Shown: piece by piece, positions 25,353-34,655 of the stretch
How the letters are laid out: every line of letters begins with the position of its first letter
Position numbering within the stretch: position 1 is the stretch's first letter
Assembly (NCBI RefSeq): GCF_002379085.1
Contig: NZ_NBZW01000002.1
Location: forward strand, 62,001-126,000
Direction of reading: 5' to 3'
Origin: Polaromonas sp. AET17H-212
GTDB lineage: Bacteria > Pseudomonadota > Gammaproteobacteria > Burkholderiales > Burkholderiaceae_C
Length of the DNA: 64,000 nt
The notes under the pieces: generated by a model
Databases searched by the model: none
What the model was told of the DNA's origin: nothing
What the model saw: only the letters and a program-made list of their open reading frames with translations
Position numbers and translations under genes: made by a program

Positions 25353-27514
25353 GCGGTTTGCATTGCTTTCACGAGTGCCCCGCGCACGCTGCCCAGCAGC
25401 CGTTCATGCCACTTCGGGTTCTGGATCACTTCGGCGCGGTAGAACGAGGGGCACAGCGTGGCTGCATGCGCGTTGGCGCCGCACAGGCCGCAGCCGACGC
25501 AGCCGTCGATCACCGTGGCCACCGGATCCACCTTGAGCGGATCCGGGTTGTCCTTGAGCGTCAGCGTCGGGCAGCCGGACAGGCGGATGCAGGCGTGGTC
25601 GCCGTTGCAGATGTCTTCATCCACACCGTATTTGACGCGCACCACGCGTTTGCCTTTTTTCAGCAGGCCGGCCAGCCAGGGCTTGATGCGGCGCTGGCGT
25701 TCGAGCTGGCATTCGCCCTCGGCAATGATGACCTTCAGGCCGTTGAAGTCGGTGGTGAAGGCCTCGTTGAGCGTCTGGCGCATCTCTTCGACATGGTAGG
25801 TGTGCACGGTGCGCAGCCACTGGATGCCCAGGCCCTGCAGGGTGTTCTCAATCGTCTTGTTGGTGTCGGTCAGGCTTTGCAGCTTGTCGCTGGCGTTGAA
25901 CTTGGCGTCATCACTGGGCGTGGAGATGATGTCCTGCGTGCCGGTGGCCGAGGTGTAGCCGTTCTTGAAGATCAGCAGCACCGCATCGTCGCCGTTGAAC
26001 AGCGCCGACTGCACGCCGGTCAGCAGGCCGTTGTGCCAGAAACCGCCGTCCCCCATGATAGACAGCGTGCGCCGCGCCATCATGGGCGAGACGCCGGCGC
26101 GGCTGGCCAGGCTCATGCCGTAACCCAGAATCGAGTGGCCGAAGGAAAACGGTGCAAAGGTGCCGAAGGCGTGGCAACCGATGTCGGCCGCAATGTGCAC
26201 CGGCCCGACGTCCTGCTGAGCCAGCTTGAGCGCCGAAAACACCGGCCGCTCCGGGCAGCCGATGCAAAAACCGGGCGGGCGCGCCGGCAAAGGCTGGTTC
26301 AGCTGCGCCTCGATCGCGCGGCCCACCGCGCTGCGGCGTTCGGCATTGCCCTGGAGCCAGGTGGTGGCCGAAGAGGTGTCGACATCGGTGGCGTAACGCG
26401 CAACAAAGGCGGCCAGGCCGCTGGCAACAACTTCCACCGAATATTCACCGCCCGATGGCAACATGTCCTTGCCGTGCAGTGGCGTGTTGATGTCGCGGCG
26501 GCGCAAAAAGGTGGCGATTTCCTGCTCGATGTATTCGGGCTGGCCTTCCTCGACCACCAGCACCGCGCGTTTGCCGAGTGCAAATTCGGCCACCTGCTCG
26601 GGCACCAGCGGGTAGGTCACGTTGAGCACGAGAATGGGAATCTCGGTCTGGCCAAAGGCGTCACACAGGCCGAACTGCTGCAGCGCACGGATCAGCGCGT
26701 TGTAGATCCCGCCCTGCACGATGATGCCCAGGTCCTGGCGCGGCCCGTCCATCAACTCGTTGAGTTGTTGTTCGACGATGTAGCGGCGCGCCGCCGGAAT
26801 ACGTTCCTCGAACTTGAGTTTTTCGTGGCGGAAGGTGACCGGCGGATGTGCGAGTTTGGCGTAGTCGAAAGCCGCGGGTTCTTCCATCAGCTGGCGCGTC
26901 GAGATCGCCGGCGGCCGGTTGTCCTTGCATTCGAAACTGCCGCGCACATGGCAGGCGCGTATGCGCAGCTCCAGGATGGCCGGCATGTTCGAGGTTTCCG
27001 ACAGGCGAAAACCGTGTTCGACCATGTCCACCATCTTGCCCAGGTCGGGCCGCGGGTCCAGCAGGCACATCGATGACTTCAGCGCATAGGCATGGGTGCG
27101 CTCCTGGATCACGCTGGCGCCTTCGCCATAGTCTTCACCGACGACGATCAGCGCACCGCCGGTGACGCCGGGCGAGGACAGGTTGGACAGCGCATCGGCG
27201 GCGACGTTGGTGCCGACGATGGACTTCCAGGTCACAGCGCCGCGCAGTGGGTAGTGGATGGACGCACCCAGCATGGCGGCGGCCGAGGCTTCGTTGGAAC
27301 AGGCCTCGACATGCACGCCGAGTTCGTCCATGTAGGGTTTGGCCTGCACCATGACGTCGAGCAGGTGCGACACCGGTGCGCCCTGATAGCCGCCCACGTA
27401 GGCGACGCCGGACTGGAGCAGGGCCTTGGTGATCGCGAGGATGCCCTCGCCGTGGAAAGTGTCGCCCGCGCCCATGCGCAGCGACTCGATTTCCTTGCTG
27501 AATGAAACTTCCAA
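25349..27514 (-). CDS. iorA: Indolepyruvate ferredoxin oxidoreductase subunit alpha
   Basis: 721 aa. A TTG start at 27514 is used because GGAGA lies 6 bp upstream and the next ATG would remove conserved sequence. Pyrimidine domain near the N-terminus (YVGGYQGAPVSHLLD; EACSNEASAAAMLGAS), thiamine-diphosphate motif MGDGGFWHNGLLTGVQSALF, and C-terminal Fe-S cysteines (CNGDHACIRLSGCP; CVGCGLCGANAHAATLC). It is divergent from a LysR gene across 96 bp and coupled to iorB. The electron acceptor in this probably aerobic organism is unclear. Confidence 0.92.
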   Translation of the reverse strand: MEVSFSKEIESLRMGAGDTFHGEGILAITKALLQSGVAYVGGYQGAPVSHLLDVMVQAKPYMDELGVHVEACSNEASAAAMLGASIHYPLRGAVTWKSIVGTNVAADALSNLSSPGVTGGALIVVGEDYGEGASVIQERTHAYALKSSMCLLDPRPDLGKMVDMVEHGFRLSETSNMPAILELRIRACHVRGSFECKDNRPPAISTRQLMEEPAAFDYAKLAHPPVTFRHEKLKFEERIPAARRYIVEQQLNELMDGPRQDLGIIVQGGIYNALIRALQQFGLCDAFGQTEIPILVLNVTYPLVPEQVAEFALGKRAVLVVEEGQPEYIEQEIATFLRRRDINTPLHGKDMLPSGGEYSVEVVASGLAAFVARYATDVDTSSATTWLQGNAERRSAVGRAIEAQLNQPLPARPPGFCIGCPERPVFSALKLAQQDVGPVHIAADIGCHAFGTFAPFSFGHSILGYGMSLASRAGVSPMMARRTLSIMGDGGFWHNGLLTGVQSALFNGDDAVLLIFKNGYTSATGTQDIISTPSDDAKFNASDKLQSLTDTNKTIENTLQGLGIQWLRTVHTYHVEEMRQTLNEAFTTDFNGLKVIIAEGECQLERQRRIKPWLAGLLKKGKRVVRVKYGVDEDICNGDHACIRLSGCPTLTLKDNPDPLKVDPVATVIDGCVGCGLCGANAHAATLCPSFYRAEVIQNPKWHERLLGSVRGALVKAMQTA

Positions 27515-27610
27515 GGCTGTCTCCGGGTTTTATTTTCGTGGGAAGCAGCGAGTTTGGGCCCCATTCGACTATCCATCAATAAAATAACGAGACTATCTGG
27601 TATTCATTTA

Positions 27611-28510
27611 ATGCATATAAAAGACATCGACCTGAACCTGCTGCGGCTGTTTGACGCGGTGTACCGCACGCGCAACGTGAGCCGCGCCGCCGAGTTGATG
27701 GACCTGACGCAGCCCGCCGCCAGCCAGGGGCTGACGCGGCTGCGCCTGTTGATCAAGGACCCGCTGTTTGTGCGCGCCGGTGGCGGCGTGCAGCCCACCC
27801 CCCGGGCCGACCGCCTGGCCGACGCGGTGCGCAGCGCGCTGGCCATGCTGGAGCAGGCGCTCAACGAAGCAGTCCTGTTCGAGCCGCTGCGCTCGCGCAA
27901 GGTGTTCCGCATCCACATGAGCGACATCGGCGAGGGCCGCTTCCTGCCCGAGCTGATGGCGGCGCTGCGCGAACTGGCACCCGGGGTGCGTATTGAAACC
28001 TCACCGCGGGCCAGCAGCGACATCGCCCCGGCGCTGGACAACGGCCGCATCGACTTTGCGTTCGGCTTTTTGCCGGCGGTGAAAGACACGCAGCGCGTGC
28101 AGCTGCTCAAGGACCGCTACATCGTGCTGCTGCGTGAAGGCCACCCTTTTGCGCGGCGCCGGCGCAGCGGCCAGGCGCTGCTCGACGCCCTGCAGCAGCT
28201 GGAGTTTGTGGCGGTGCGCACCCATTCCGACACCTTGCGCATCCTGCAGATGCTGCAGCTGGAAGAACGCCTGCGGCTGACCACCGAACATTTCATGGTG
28301 CTGCCGTCCATCGTCAAGGCCACCGACCTGGCGGTCGTGATGCCGCGCAACATCGCCAACATTTTTGCGGCCGGTGGCGGCTACAGCGTCATCGAGCCGC
28401 CGTTTCCGCTGCGCGACTTCACGGTGTCGCTGCACTGGAGCAAACGCTTTGAAGCGGACCCCGGCAACCGCTGGCTGCGCGGGGTGATCGAGGACCTGTT
28501 CCGGGAATAG
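27611..28510 (+). CDS. LysR-type regulator divergent from iorAB
   Basis: 299 aa from ATG 27611 (MHIKDIDLNLLRLFDAVYRT). The HTH is RNVSRAAELMDLTQPAASQG, the NodD/PcpR-like subgroup with RxxPLFVR (LLIKDPLFVRAGGGVQPTPR). It probably controls iorAB and the downstream Bug and thioesterase genes in response to an aromatic keto acid. The 96-bp spacer is AT-rich (CATCAATAAAATAACGAG) but no site can be fixed by eye. Confidence 0.88.
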   Translation: MHIKDIDLNLLRLFDAVYRTRNVSRAAELMDLTQPAASQGLTRLRLLIKDPLFVRAGGGVQPTPRADRLADAVRSALAMLEQALNEAVLFEPLRSRKVFRIHMSDIGEGRFLPELMAALRELAPGVRIETSPRASSDIAPALDNGRIDFAFGFLPAVKDTQRVQLLKDRYIVLLREGHPFARRRRSGQALLDALQQLEFVAVRTHSDTLRILQMLQLEERLRLTTEHFMVLPSIVKATDLAVVMPRNIANIFAAGGGYSVIEPPFPLRDFTVSLHWSKRFEADPGNRWLRGVIEDLFRE

Positions 28511-28527
28511 GGCGGCCTCGGCAGCCG

Positions 28528-28983
28528 TCACAGAAGTTTCAGGGTGCCCGGATCCGTCTTCCCGGCGAAATACTTGGCCAGGGCACGCTGGAACAGGGGT
28601 TCCTGCGGCGCCACCTGGGCAAACAGGGTCAGGCAGGAGTGGAACTTGAGGCAGTCCGTCGCGCCAAAAATGTCCTGCGCGGTTTTTCCGTCTGCCGCCA
28701 GCACCTGTTCAATACATTGCCTGAGCCGCGGCCCGAGGACAGGATGCTGCCAATAGGCCTGCGCCTCGGCCCGCGAGGCGATGCCGAAATGCTGCGCGAG
28801 GGCGCTGTGGCCCAGGCCCTTGAGCTGCGGAAAGATGAACCACATCCAGTGGCCGGTCTTTGCGCCGGCCGCCAGCTCGGCGCAGACCTGGCGGTAGACC
28901 GGCGCCTGCGCCGCCACGAAACGCTGCAGCTGGTGCGGGTCAGTCGGGTTCACGGCGTCCTGCGGCGGCTTGGCATGTTCCAT
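28528..28983 (-). CDS. DUF1810 family protein
   Basis: 151 aa from ATG 28983. The family core is clear: DPHQLQRFVAAQ near the N-terminus, KTGHWMWFIFPQLKGLG, FGIASRAEAQAYWQHPVLG and DCLKFHSCLTLFA. DUF1810 proteins are small, soluble and of unproven function. It follows pncB by 13 bp on the same strand, so it may be co-transcribed with the NAD-salvage genes. Convergent with the LysR gene, 17 bp apart. Confidence 0.88.
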   Translation of the reverse strand: MEHAKPPQDAVNPTDPHQLQRFVAAQAPVYRQVCAELAAGAKTGHWMWFIFPQLKGLGHSALAQHFGIASRAEAQAYWQHPVLGPRLRQCIEQVLAADGKTAQDIFGATDCLKFHSCLTLFAQVAPQEPLFQRALAKYFAGKTDPGTLKLL

Positions 28984-28996
28984 TTTCTTTTCCGGA

Positions 28997-30334
28997 TCAG
29001 GCGCGCTTGTCGATCTCGGCGGCCAGCCGGCTGAGCGGCTCCGCAATGCGCACGGGATAGGGCGAAGCGGCCGGTGTCAGGGTCCGCAGGTTCCCGGCAA
29101 GCCTGGCCAGCTCGGCGCGGGCATGATCGCGCACGGCATCCAGCGCCGGTGAGCTGGACAGCCGCCGGCCTTGCCGCAGCACCGGGACCAGCAGCGGTTG
29201 CCCGCACGCCGGCGCGTCGGCCGTCGTCAGGACATCGCCGCTCATGCAGCCGTCAGCGCCATAACTGCGGTAGACCTGTTTGCGGCCGGGCCAGGTGGCC
29301 TTGCCTTCAGAGCGCTTGCGCCGCGCCACGCCGGCGTATTCCTGCAGCTTGTAGGCGCAATCGAGATAGGGCCGGTCGGCCGAGGTGTTCATGCGCGTGC
29401 CGACCCCAAAGCCGTCAATCGGCGCGCCGGCGGCGATGAATTCGGCCAGCCTGTATTCATCGAGGTTGCCGCTGGCAAAAATGGTGGTCTGCGTCAGCCC
29501 GCCCTGGTCGAGTATGAGCCGCACCTTGCGCGCGTGCCCGGCCAGGTCGCCGCTGTCCAGGCGAACGGCCTGGATGTGTATGCCCTCGCGCGCCAGCCTG
29601 TGGGCCAGCGGCACCAGGCTGTGCGCGGCCGCCTCGGTGTCGTAGGTGTCTATCAGCATGGTTGATGCCTGCGGATGAGAGCGCGCGAAATGCTCGAAGG
29701 CATCGCTCTCCCGCTCGTGCGTCTGAATGAAGGAGTGGGCCATGGTGCCGAAAATGGGGATGCCCCACTGCATGGCGGCCAGCACCGTCGAGCTGCCGTT
29801 GAAGCCCGCGAGGTAGCTGGCCCGTGCCGACAGCAGCCCGGCCTCGGCGCCGTGCGCACGGCGCAGCCCGAAGTCCACCAGCAGGCTCTCGGGCGCCGCC
29901 AGCCGGATGCGCGCGGCTTTCGAGGCCACCAGGGTCTGGAATTGCAGCAGGTTGATGATGCGTGTTTCGACCAGTTGCGCCTGGGGCAGCGGCGCGACCA
30001 CGCGCAGTATCGGTTCGTCGGCGAAGAAAATCGTGCCTTCCGGCATGGCCTGAACGTCGCCGGTGAAGCGCAACTCGCGCAACGAATCGACGAAGCGGCT
30101 GTGCAAGCGCCCGCAAGCGGCGAGCCAGGCCAGCTCCTGCGGTGTGAACTGCAGGTCCTCGAGGAAATCGAGCACCTGTTCCAGCCCTGCGGCCACCAGG
30201 AAGTTGCGGTTGTCCGGCAGCGTGCGCACGAAGAACTCGAACACCGCCGTGTCGGCCATGCGCTGGTCGAAATAGGCCTGCAGCATCGTGAGCTGGTAGA
30301 GGTCGGTGAGCAGCAGACTGGTGCGCCCGTTCAT
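28997..30334 (-). CDS. pncB: Nicotinate phosphoribosyltransferase
   Basis: 445 aa. It makes nicotinate mononucleotide from nicotinate and PRPP. It starts SLLLTDLYQLTMLQAYF, has FGLRRAHGAEAGLLSARA, FGTMAHSFIQTHE (catalytic His region) and the phosphate-binding VRLDSGDLAGHA and GFGVGTRMNTSADRP. ATGA overlap with pncA (stop 30331) indicates coupling, so nicotinamide is deamidated and then reused. Belongs to the longer NAPRT subgroup. Confidence 0.94.
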   Translation of the reverse strand: MNGRTSLLLTDLYQLTMLQAYFDQRMADTAVFEFFVRTLPDNRNFLVAAGLEQVLDFLEDLQFTPQELAWLAACGRLHSRFVDSLRELRFTGDVQAMPEGTIFFADEPILRVVAPLPQAQLVETRIINLLQFQTLVASKAARIRLAAPESLLVDFGLRRAHGAEAGLLSARASYLAGFNGSSTVLAAMQWGIPIFGTMAHSFIQTHERESDAFEHFARSHPQASTMLIDTYDTEAAAHSLVPLAHRLAREGIHIQAVRLDSGDLAGHARKVRLILDQGGLTQTTIFASGNLDEYRLAEFIAAGAPIDGFGVGTRMNTSADRPYLDCAYKLQEYAGVARRKRSEGKATWPGRKQVYRSYGADGCMSGDVLTTADAPACGQPLLVPVLRQGRRLSSSPALDAVRDHARAELARLAGNLRTLTPAASPYPVRIAEPLSRLAAEIDKRA

Positions 30335-30939
30335 GCTGCGCCCGCCCTGATGTGTTGCGAGCTCGCGGCCAGCGCACCCAGCCGCAGCATCCGGGCAATG
30401 GCGCGCTCGCCGTCACCGGCGTGGACATCGACGGCGCGGATGGCGTCCAGCAGCAGCACCGTCTGGTAGCCCAGCTTCACGGCATCGCAAACGGTGTTGA
30501 GCACGCAGTAGTCGGTCGCCAGCCCGCCGACAAAGAGCCGGCCAACGCCGGCCTGGCGCAAGCGCTGGTCGAGCGCCGTGCCCTCCAAGCCGGAATAGGC
30601 ATCGCTTTGCTGTTGCGTGGCCTTGGAGATCACGATCGCCTGCGCGGGCAGTTGCAGCCCCGGTGCAAAGCCGGCGCCGGCGCTGCCGGCCACGCAGTGC
30701 GGCGGCCAGGGCCCGCCCTGAGGCCGGAACGAGCAATGGTCGGGTGGATGCCAGTCGCGTGTGGCCACCACGGGCAGGCCCGCTTGCCGGAAAGCCTGCA
30801 CGCAGCCGTTGAGCACGGCGACCACCTCGTCGCCGCGGGGGACGGCCAGGCTGCCGCCGGGAAGGAAGTCCGACTGGACGTCCACAATCAGCAGTGCATC
30901 ACCGGCACGCAGCGGGATGGGACGCAGCTCGCCGGCCAT
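30331..30939 (-). CDS. pncA: Nicotinamidase
   Basis: 202 aa. It deamidates nicotinamide to nicotinate for the PncB step. The catalytic triad is D20 (LIVDVQSDF), K106 (VISKATQQQSD) and C145 (GLATDYCVLNTVCDA); metal ligands D62, H64 and H81 are in place (TRDWHPPDH, PWPPHC). Coupled to pncB by ATGA and 5 bp after the DAP-dehydrogenase-like gene, so these three genes form one operon. Confidence 0.95.
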   Translation of the reverse strand: MAGELRPIPLRAGDALLIVDVQSDFLPGGSLAVPRGDEVVAVLNGCVQAFRQAGLPVVATRDWHPPDHCSFRPQGGPWPPHCVAGSAGAGFAPGLQLPAQAIVISKATQQQSDAYSGLEGTALDQRLRQAGVGRLFVGGLATDYCVLNTVCDAVKLGYQTVLLLDAIRAVDVHAGDGERAIARMLRLGALAASSQHIRAGAA

Positions 30940-30944
30940 GGTGC

Positions 30945-31802
30945 TCAGAGCCCCACGGCGTAGCGGTGCGCGCCCCGGCGCAGGTCGGGCAGCTTGCGCA
31001 CGGCATCGAGCATGACGCGCGCCGAGAAGGCGGTGGCGTCGAAGCGGGCCTCGAGCAGCAGGCTCTGGTGCGGGCCGTGGGCGGCGCTGCCGCGGCGCTC
31101 CAGCACCACGCCGAGTCCGTTCCCGTCCTCAAGCTCGGACAGATGCTCCACCTGGAACACCTGGGTGACTTCACCGGCAAACAGCGGGTCGGCCGCGATG
31201 GCCGCCTGCACCTGCGCCAGTTCCGCGCCGCGCTCCAGTTCGACATAAACATAGTGCTGCAACTCTCCCTGGTCACCGCGGTAGTCACCGGCCAGTGCGC
31301 CCTTGACGCCGCGCACAGCCGCCACGGCTGCGCTGTGGTGCAGGTGCAGGCCGGGGTGCCGGTGCAGCGCGGTGTGGCCGCGCGGAATCAGCATCTCGAA
31401 GGCGTCGCGCAGCAGCGGCAGCACGCCGGGGTCCCAGCCGGCCCCGACCACCGCGGCCACACGGTGGTTGTCCGCCGCCTCGTGCAGCGCGGCATGGTGC
31501 GCCGCCAGTGCCTTGCCTTCGAAAGCGGCGCATTCAATGACGGGAATACGTGCCTGCAGCAGTTCGCGCGCCACCCCGAGCACGGCATCGGCGGGTACGC
31601 AGACCAGTGCGGCGCGAACCCCTTCGAGCTCCCTGACATGCGACGCGACCGGAAAACGCTGCAGGCGGCCAGGCAGGGGGGCCAGCGAACCGGGACGGCG
31701 CACCACGCCAGCGAGCGCCAGTTCAGTCTCGTCGATCAGGCCTTCGGCACACGCGAGACCCAGGCGTCCCGCACCGATCACGGCCACCGGTAATTTGCTC
31801 AT
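30945..31802 (-). CDS. Diaminopimelate-dehydrogenase-like NAD(P) oxidoreductase
   Basis: 285 aa. A Rossmann loop at the N-terminus (VAVIGAGRLGLACAEGL) is followed by VVGAGWDPGVLPLLRDAF, which matches the STGWDPGM region of meso-diaminopimelate D-dehydrogenase, and by a C-terminal RGAHRYAVGL resembling its GRAAHRM segment. The reductive amination or amine oxidation chemistry of that family is possible, but the substrate-binding residues are not clearly conserved. It opens the pncA-pncB operon (5-bp spacing), an unusual neighbour for a lysine or DAP enzyme. Confidence 0.6.
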   Translation of the reverse strand: MSKLPVAVIGAGRLGLACAEGLIDETELALAGVVRRPGSLAPLPGRLQRFPVASHVRELEGVRAALVCVPADAVLGVARELLQARIPVIECAAFEGKALAAHHAALHEAADNHRVAAVVGAGWDPGVLPLLRDAFEMLIPRGHTALHRHPGLHLHHSAAVAAVRGVKGALAGDYRGDQGELQHYVYVELERGAELAQVQAAIAADPLFAGEVTQVFQVEHLSELEDGNGLGVVLERRGSAAHGPHQSLLLEARFDATAFSARVMLDAVRKLPDLRRGAHRYAVGL

Positions 31803-31918
31803 GGCATCTCCTGTTGCCTGTCACTCGCCACTGTGCAGCACCTTCCCGGTGATCCCGTCAGGCTGCAGCATCGGCAGACCTTGTTGCAACGGCCCACGCC
31901 CGTGTGACACGACCGCCT

Positions 31919-33415
31919 TCAGTCGAGCACCACGGGAACGAACAGGCGCGTACCGTTGCGGGCGATCAGCAGCGCCACGGCTTTGGGCTTTTTGTCCATG
32001 ATGCTGCGCACCTGATCGGCCGAGTTGACCGGCTGCTCGTTGATGGCCAGCAGCACATCGCCTGGCACCAGCCCGGCGCGTGCCGACGGCCCGGACACGT
32101 CTTCGACGACCAGGCCGTTGTCGATCTTCAGCTGCACGCGTTCCTCTCGCTTCAGTGGCCGCAGCATCAAGCCGAGTTGTCCGCGCGGCCCCTCGGCGCC
32201 CGGTTCTGCCTGCGCCTTGGCACCATCTTCGGCACGGCCGAGTTTGGCCGACAGCTCACGCGTGCTTCGGTCGCGCCAGATCTTGAGGCGGATGGTGTCC
32301 CCGGGGGCGGCCAGGCTGATGCGGCTGCTCAGGTCGCCCGAGCGCACGATGGGCTCGCCATTGATTTCCGTCACCACATCACCGGGTTTCAGCCCGGCCG
32401 CGGCGGCAGCGCTGTCCGGGCTGACGCTCGCGATCAGGGCGCCGTCTGGCCGGCTCAGGCCAAAGGCCTCAGCCAGCGTCTGGTTCAGGTCCTGGACGGT
32501 CACGCCCAGCCGAGCATGGGAGACCTTGCCCTGGCTCACGATCTGGTCCTTGACCTTGAGCGCCACGTTGATTGGAATGGCGAACGACAGACCCTGAAAA
32601 CCGCCCGACCGTGAGTAGATCTGGGCGTTGATGCCGACCACGGCACCACTGCCGTCGAACAGGGGGCCGCCGGAGTTGCCGGGGTTGACCGCCGCATCCG
32701 TCTGGATGAAGGGGACGGACGAGTCGCCCGGCAGCGATCGCCCCATGGCGCTCACGATGCCCTGGGTGGCACTTTGCTCAAAGCCGAAAGGCGAGCCGAT
32801 GGCCAGCACCGGGTCACCGACCCGCAACTGCTGCGCGTCGCCGAGGCGGACGGCAGGCAGGTTTTTGCTGTCCACCCGCAGTACCGCAATGTCGGTCAGC
32901 GGATCGGCCCCCATGACCCTGGCCCTGAATTCGCGCCGGTCGCTGAGCTTGACAGTCACTTCCCTGGCCTCGCGCACCACGTGTGCATTGGTCAGGATCA
33001 GGCCATCACTGCTGATGATGAAGCCCGAGCCCTCGCTGCGAAACGGCACCGCGTTGCCGCGTTGCGGCAGGCGGAACTGAAAACCCGGCAAGCCGCGGAA
33101 GAACTGGAAGAAGGGATCGTCCAGGTCCAGTGGCATCTCCTCGGGCGTCAGCTTGTGGGTTCCGGCCACCGTGACACCGACCACGGCCGGCCCGGCCTGC
33201 TGCACGATGGCCCGGTAGTTCGGCGTGACACCGGGGGGGAGCGCAATCACGGGTGCCGGCGCCACCGGGGCGCTGGTGACCTGTGCGGCGGGGCCGGGGG
33301 CTGTTGGCTTGTTCCGGCTGAACCAGGTGGACGGGTCGAGGCTGATGGCTGCGGAGGTGGTGGCCACGACCAGACCTGCGGCGACCAGCGGCAGGAGCAA
33401 CATTCTCTGTTTCAT
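31919..33415 (-). CDS. Do-like periplasmic serine protease (DegQ/MucD type)
   Basis: 498 aa. Signal peptide (MLLLPLVAAGLVVATTSA), Pro/Ala-rich linker, trypsin-like domain with H145 (LTNAHVV), D175 (LTDIAVLR) and S248 (NPGNSGGPL), then two PDZ domains (LGVTVQDLNQTLAEAFGL at about 303; a second near residues 405-490). It degrades or holds misfolded envelope proteins. It is monocistronic, with 116 bp downstream and a 228-bp spacer (33416-33643) upstream that shows no gene. The length is normal for the family. Confidence 0.93.
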   Translation of the reverse strand: MKQRMLLLPLVAAGLVVATTSAAISLDPSTWFSRNKPTAPGPAAQVTSAPVAPAPVIALPPGVTPNYRAIVQQAGPAVVGVTVAGTHKLTPEEMPLDLDDPFFQFFRGLPGFQFRLPQRGNAVPFRSEGSGFIISSDGLILTNAHVVREAREVTVKLSDRREFRARVMGADPLTDIAVLRVDSKNLPAVRLGDAQQLRVGDPVLAIGSPFGFEQSATQGIVSAMGRSLPGDSSVPFIQTDAAVNPGNSGGPLFDGSGAVVGINAQIYSRSGGFQGLSFAIPINVALKVKDQIVSQGKVSHARLGVTVQDLNQTLAEAFGLSRPDGALIASVSPDSAAAAAGLKPGDVVTEINGEPIVRSGDLSSRISLAAPGDTIRLKIWRDRSTRELSAKLGRAEDGAKAQAEPGAEGPRGQLGLMLRPLKREERVQLKIDNGLVVEDVSGPSARAGLVPGDVLLAINEQPVNSADQVRSIMDKKPKAVALLIARNGTRLFVPVVLD

Positions 33416-33643
33416 GGCTCATCCTTTCGGGCAGACGATGCGCAAGATCCACAAGCATGAAATGCTGACACGCCATGGCGGTTGCCTGCTTGATCTAGCG
33501 CAATGGCATCTGGCCGCGGGGCGCAGGTGTTTCGGGCGCTTCACTTTCTGCCGGCCAATGCCAATCAGCCGGCGCCGGGCCGCGGGGCATTGCCGTCTCC
33601 GGTTTCGCGTCCTTTGATCGGGGCGACGCGTCGCCGGGACGTC

Positions 33644-34552
33644 TCAGCTTGAGCCGGGCGGGCCCGCCACCCGGCGCCAGAAGGTCTCGGCCGCCGGCGG
33701 CAGCGCAGCGCTGCTGCGGAACAGCCGGATGTCGAGCTCAATCGACCACTCGGGGCCGCCGGCGGCGACCAGGCGCCCGCTGGCCAGGTCCTCGGCGATC
33801 AGGCTGAGCGGCAACCAGGCCACGCCGCGCCCGTCCAGCACCATGGTTTTGAGGACCGACGCCAGGTGGGCGGTGAAGACCGGCTCGCTGCGGGATTGTT
33901 CAAGCGCGCCGCTGCGCAGGGCGCGCACGATGCGGCCCAGCCCGGACTCGCTGCTGTAGGCCAGGATGGGCGCGCGTTTGCCGCTGCCCGCCAGCAGGTG
34001 CTGGGGCTTGCCGTTTTTCCCCGGCGCTGACACCGGCACCAGAGTGTCGCCACCGACCTTCACCGAGCGGTGGCTCGCCGGGTCCAGCCGGCCCGGTACC
34101 TGTTCATGCCAGTGACACAGCAGGAACTGGATGCGCCCCTGCAGCATCAGGGCCTCGCATTGCTGCATCACGTCCGAGACGAGCTGGATCGGGCCCATCG
34201 GCGAGCCGGCCTCCAGCCCGCGCAGCCAAGTCGGCAGGAAAGTGAAGGACAGCGCGTGGGTGGAGGCAAAGCGCAGGGTGGCGGAGCTGGCGTCGGCCAC
34301 CGCCCGCGCCTCGTCGGGCACGCGCGCCACACGCGCGAGCATGTCCTGCGCCACCGACTGGAACCACTGCCCGGTTTCGGTCAGCGTGACCGGGTGCGTG
34401 CTGCGGTCGAACAGCGCCACGCCCAGCCATTCTTCGAGCGCCCGCACGCGGCGGCTGAAGGCCGGCTGCGTCATGTGGCGGTCGCTGGCGGCGCGCGAGA
34501 AATTGCCAGAGCTGGCCAGCGCCAGGAAATCCTCCAACCAGGTCAGGTTCAT
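33644..34552 (-). CDS. LysR-type regulator of D-tartrate dehydratase
   Basis: 302 aa from ATG 34552 (MNLTWLEDFLALASSGNFSR). The HTH is NFSRAASDRHMTQPAFSRRV. The effector domain is typical of LysR proteins that answer hydroxy-acids or aromatic acids, but no ligand can be read off. It is divergent from tarD over 103 bp and thus its probable regulator. The open frame continues upstream to 34633, but HTH conservation supports the later start. Confidence 0.88.
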   Translation of the reverse strand: MNLTWLEDFLALASSGNFSRAASDRHMTQPAFSRRVRALEEWLGVALFDRSTHPVTLTETGQWFQSVAQDMLARVARVPDEARAVADASSATLRFASTHALSFTFLPTWLRGLEAGSPMGPIQLVSDVMQQCEALMLQGRIQFLLCHWHEQVPGRLDPASHRSVKVGGDTLVPVSAPGKNGKPQHLLAGSGKRAPILAYSSESGLGRIVRALRSGALEQSRSEPVFTAHLASVLKTMVLDGRGVAWLPLSLIAEDLASGRLVAAGGPEWSIELDIRLFRSSAALPPAAETFWRRVAGPPGSS

Positions 34553-34655
34553 GGGCGGTGCTTTGCGGGCATGGAACAAGAAAAAACCGGCATTGGACGC
34601 CGGGGCGGGAGGCGCCGATGATAGCCCCATCACTCACTCAGCGCGAAGCCCTCCC

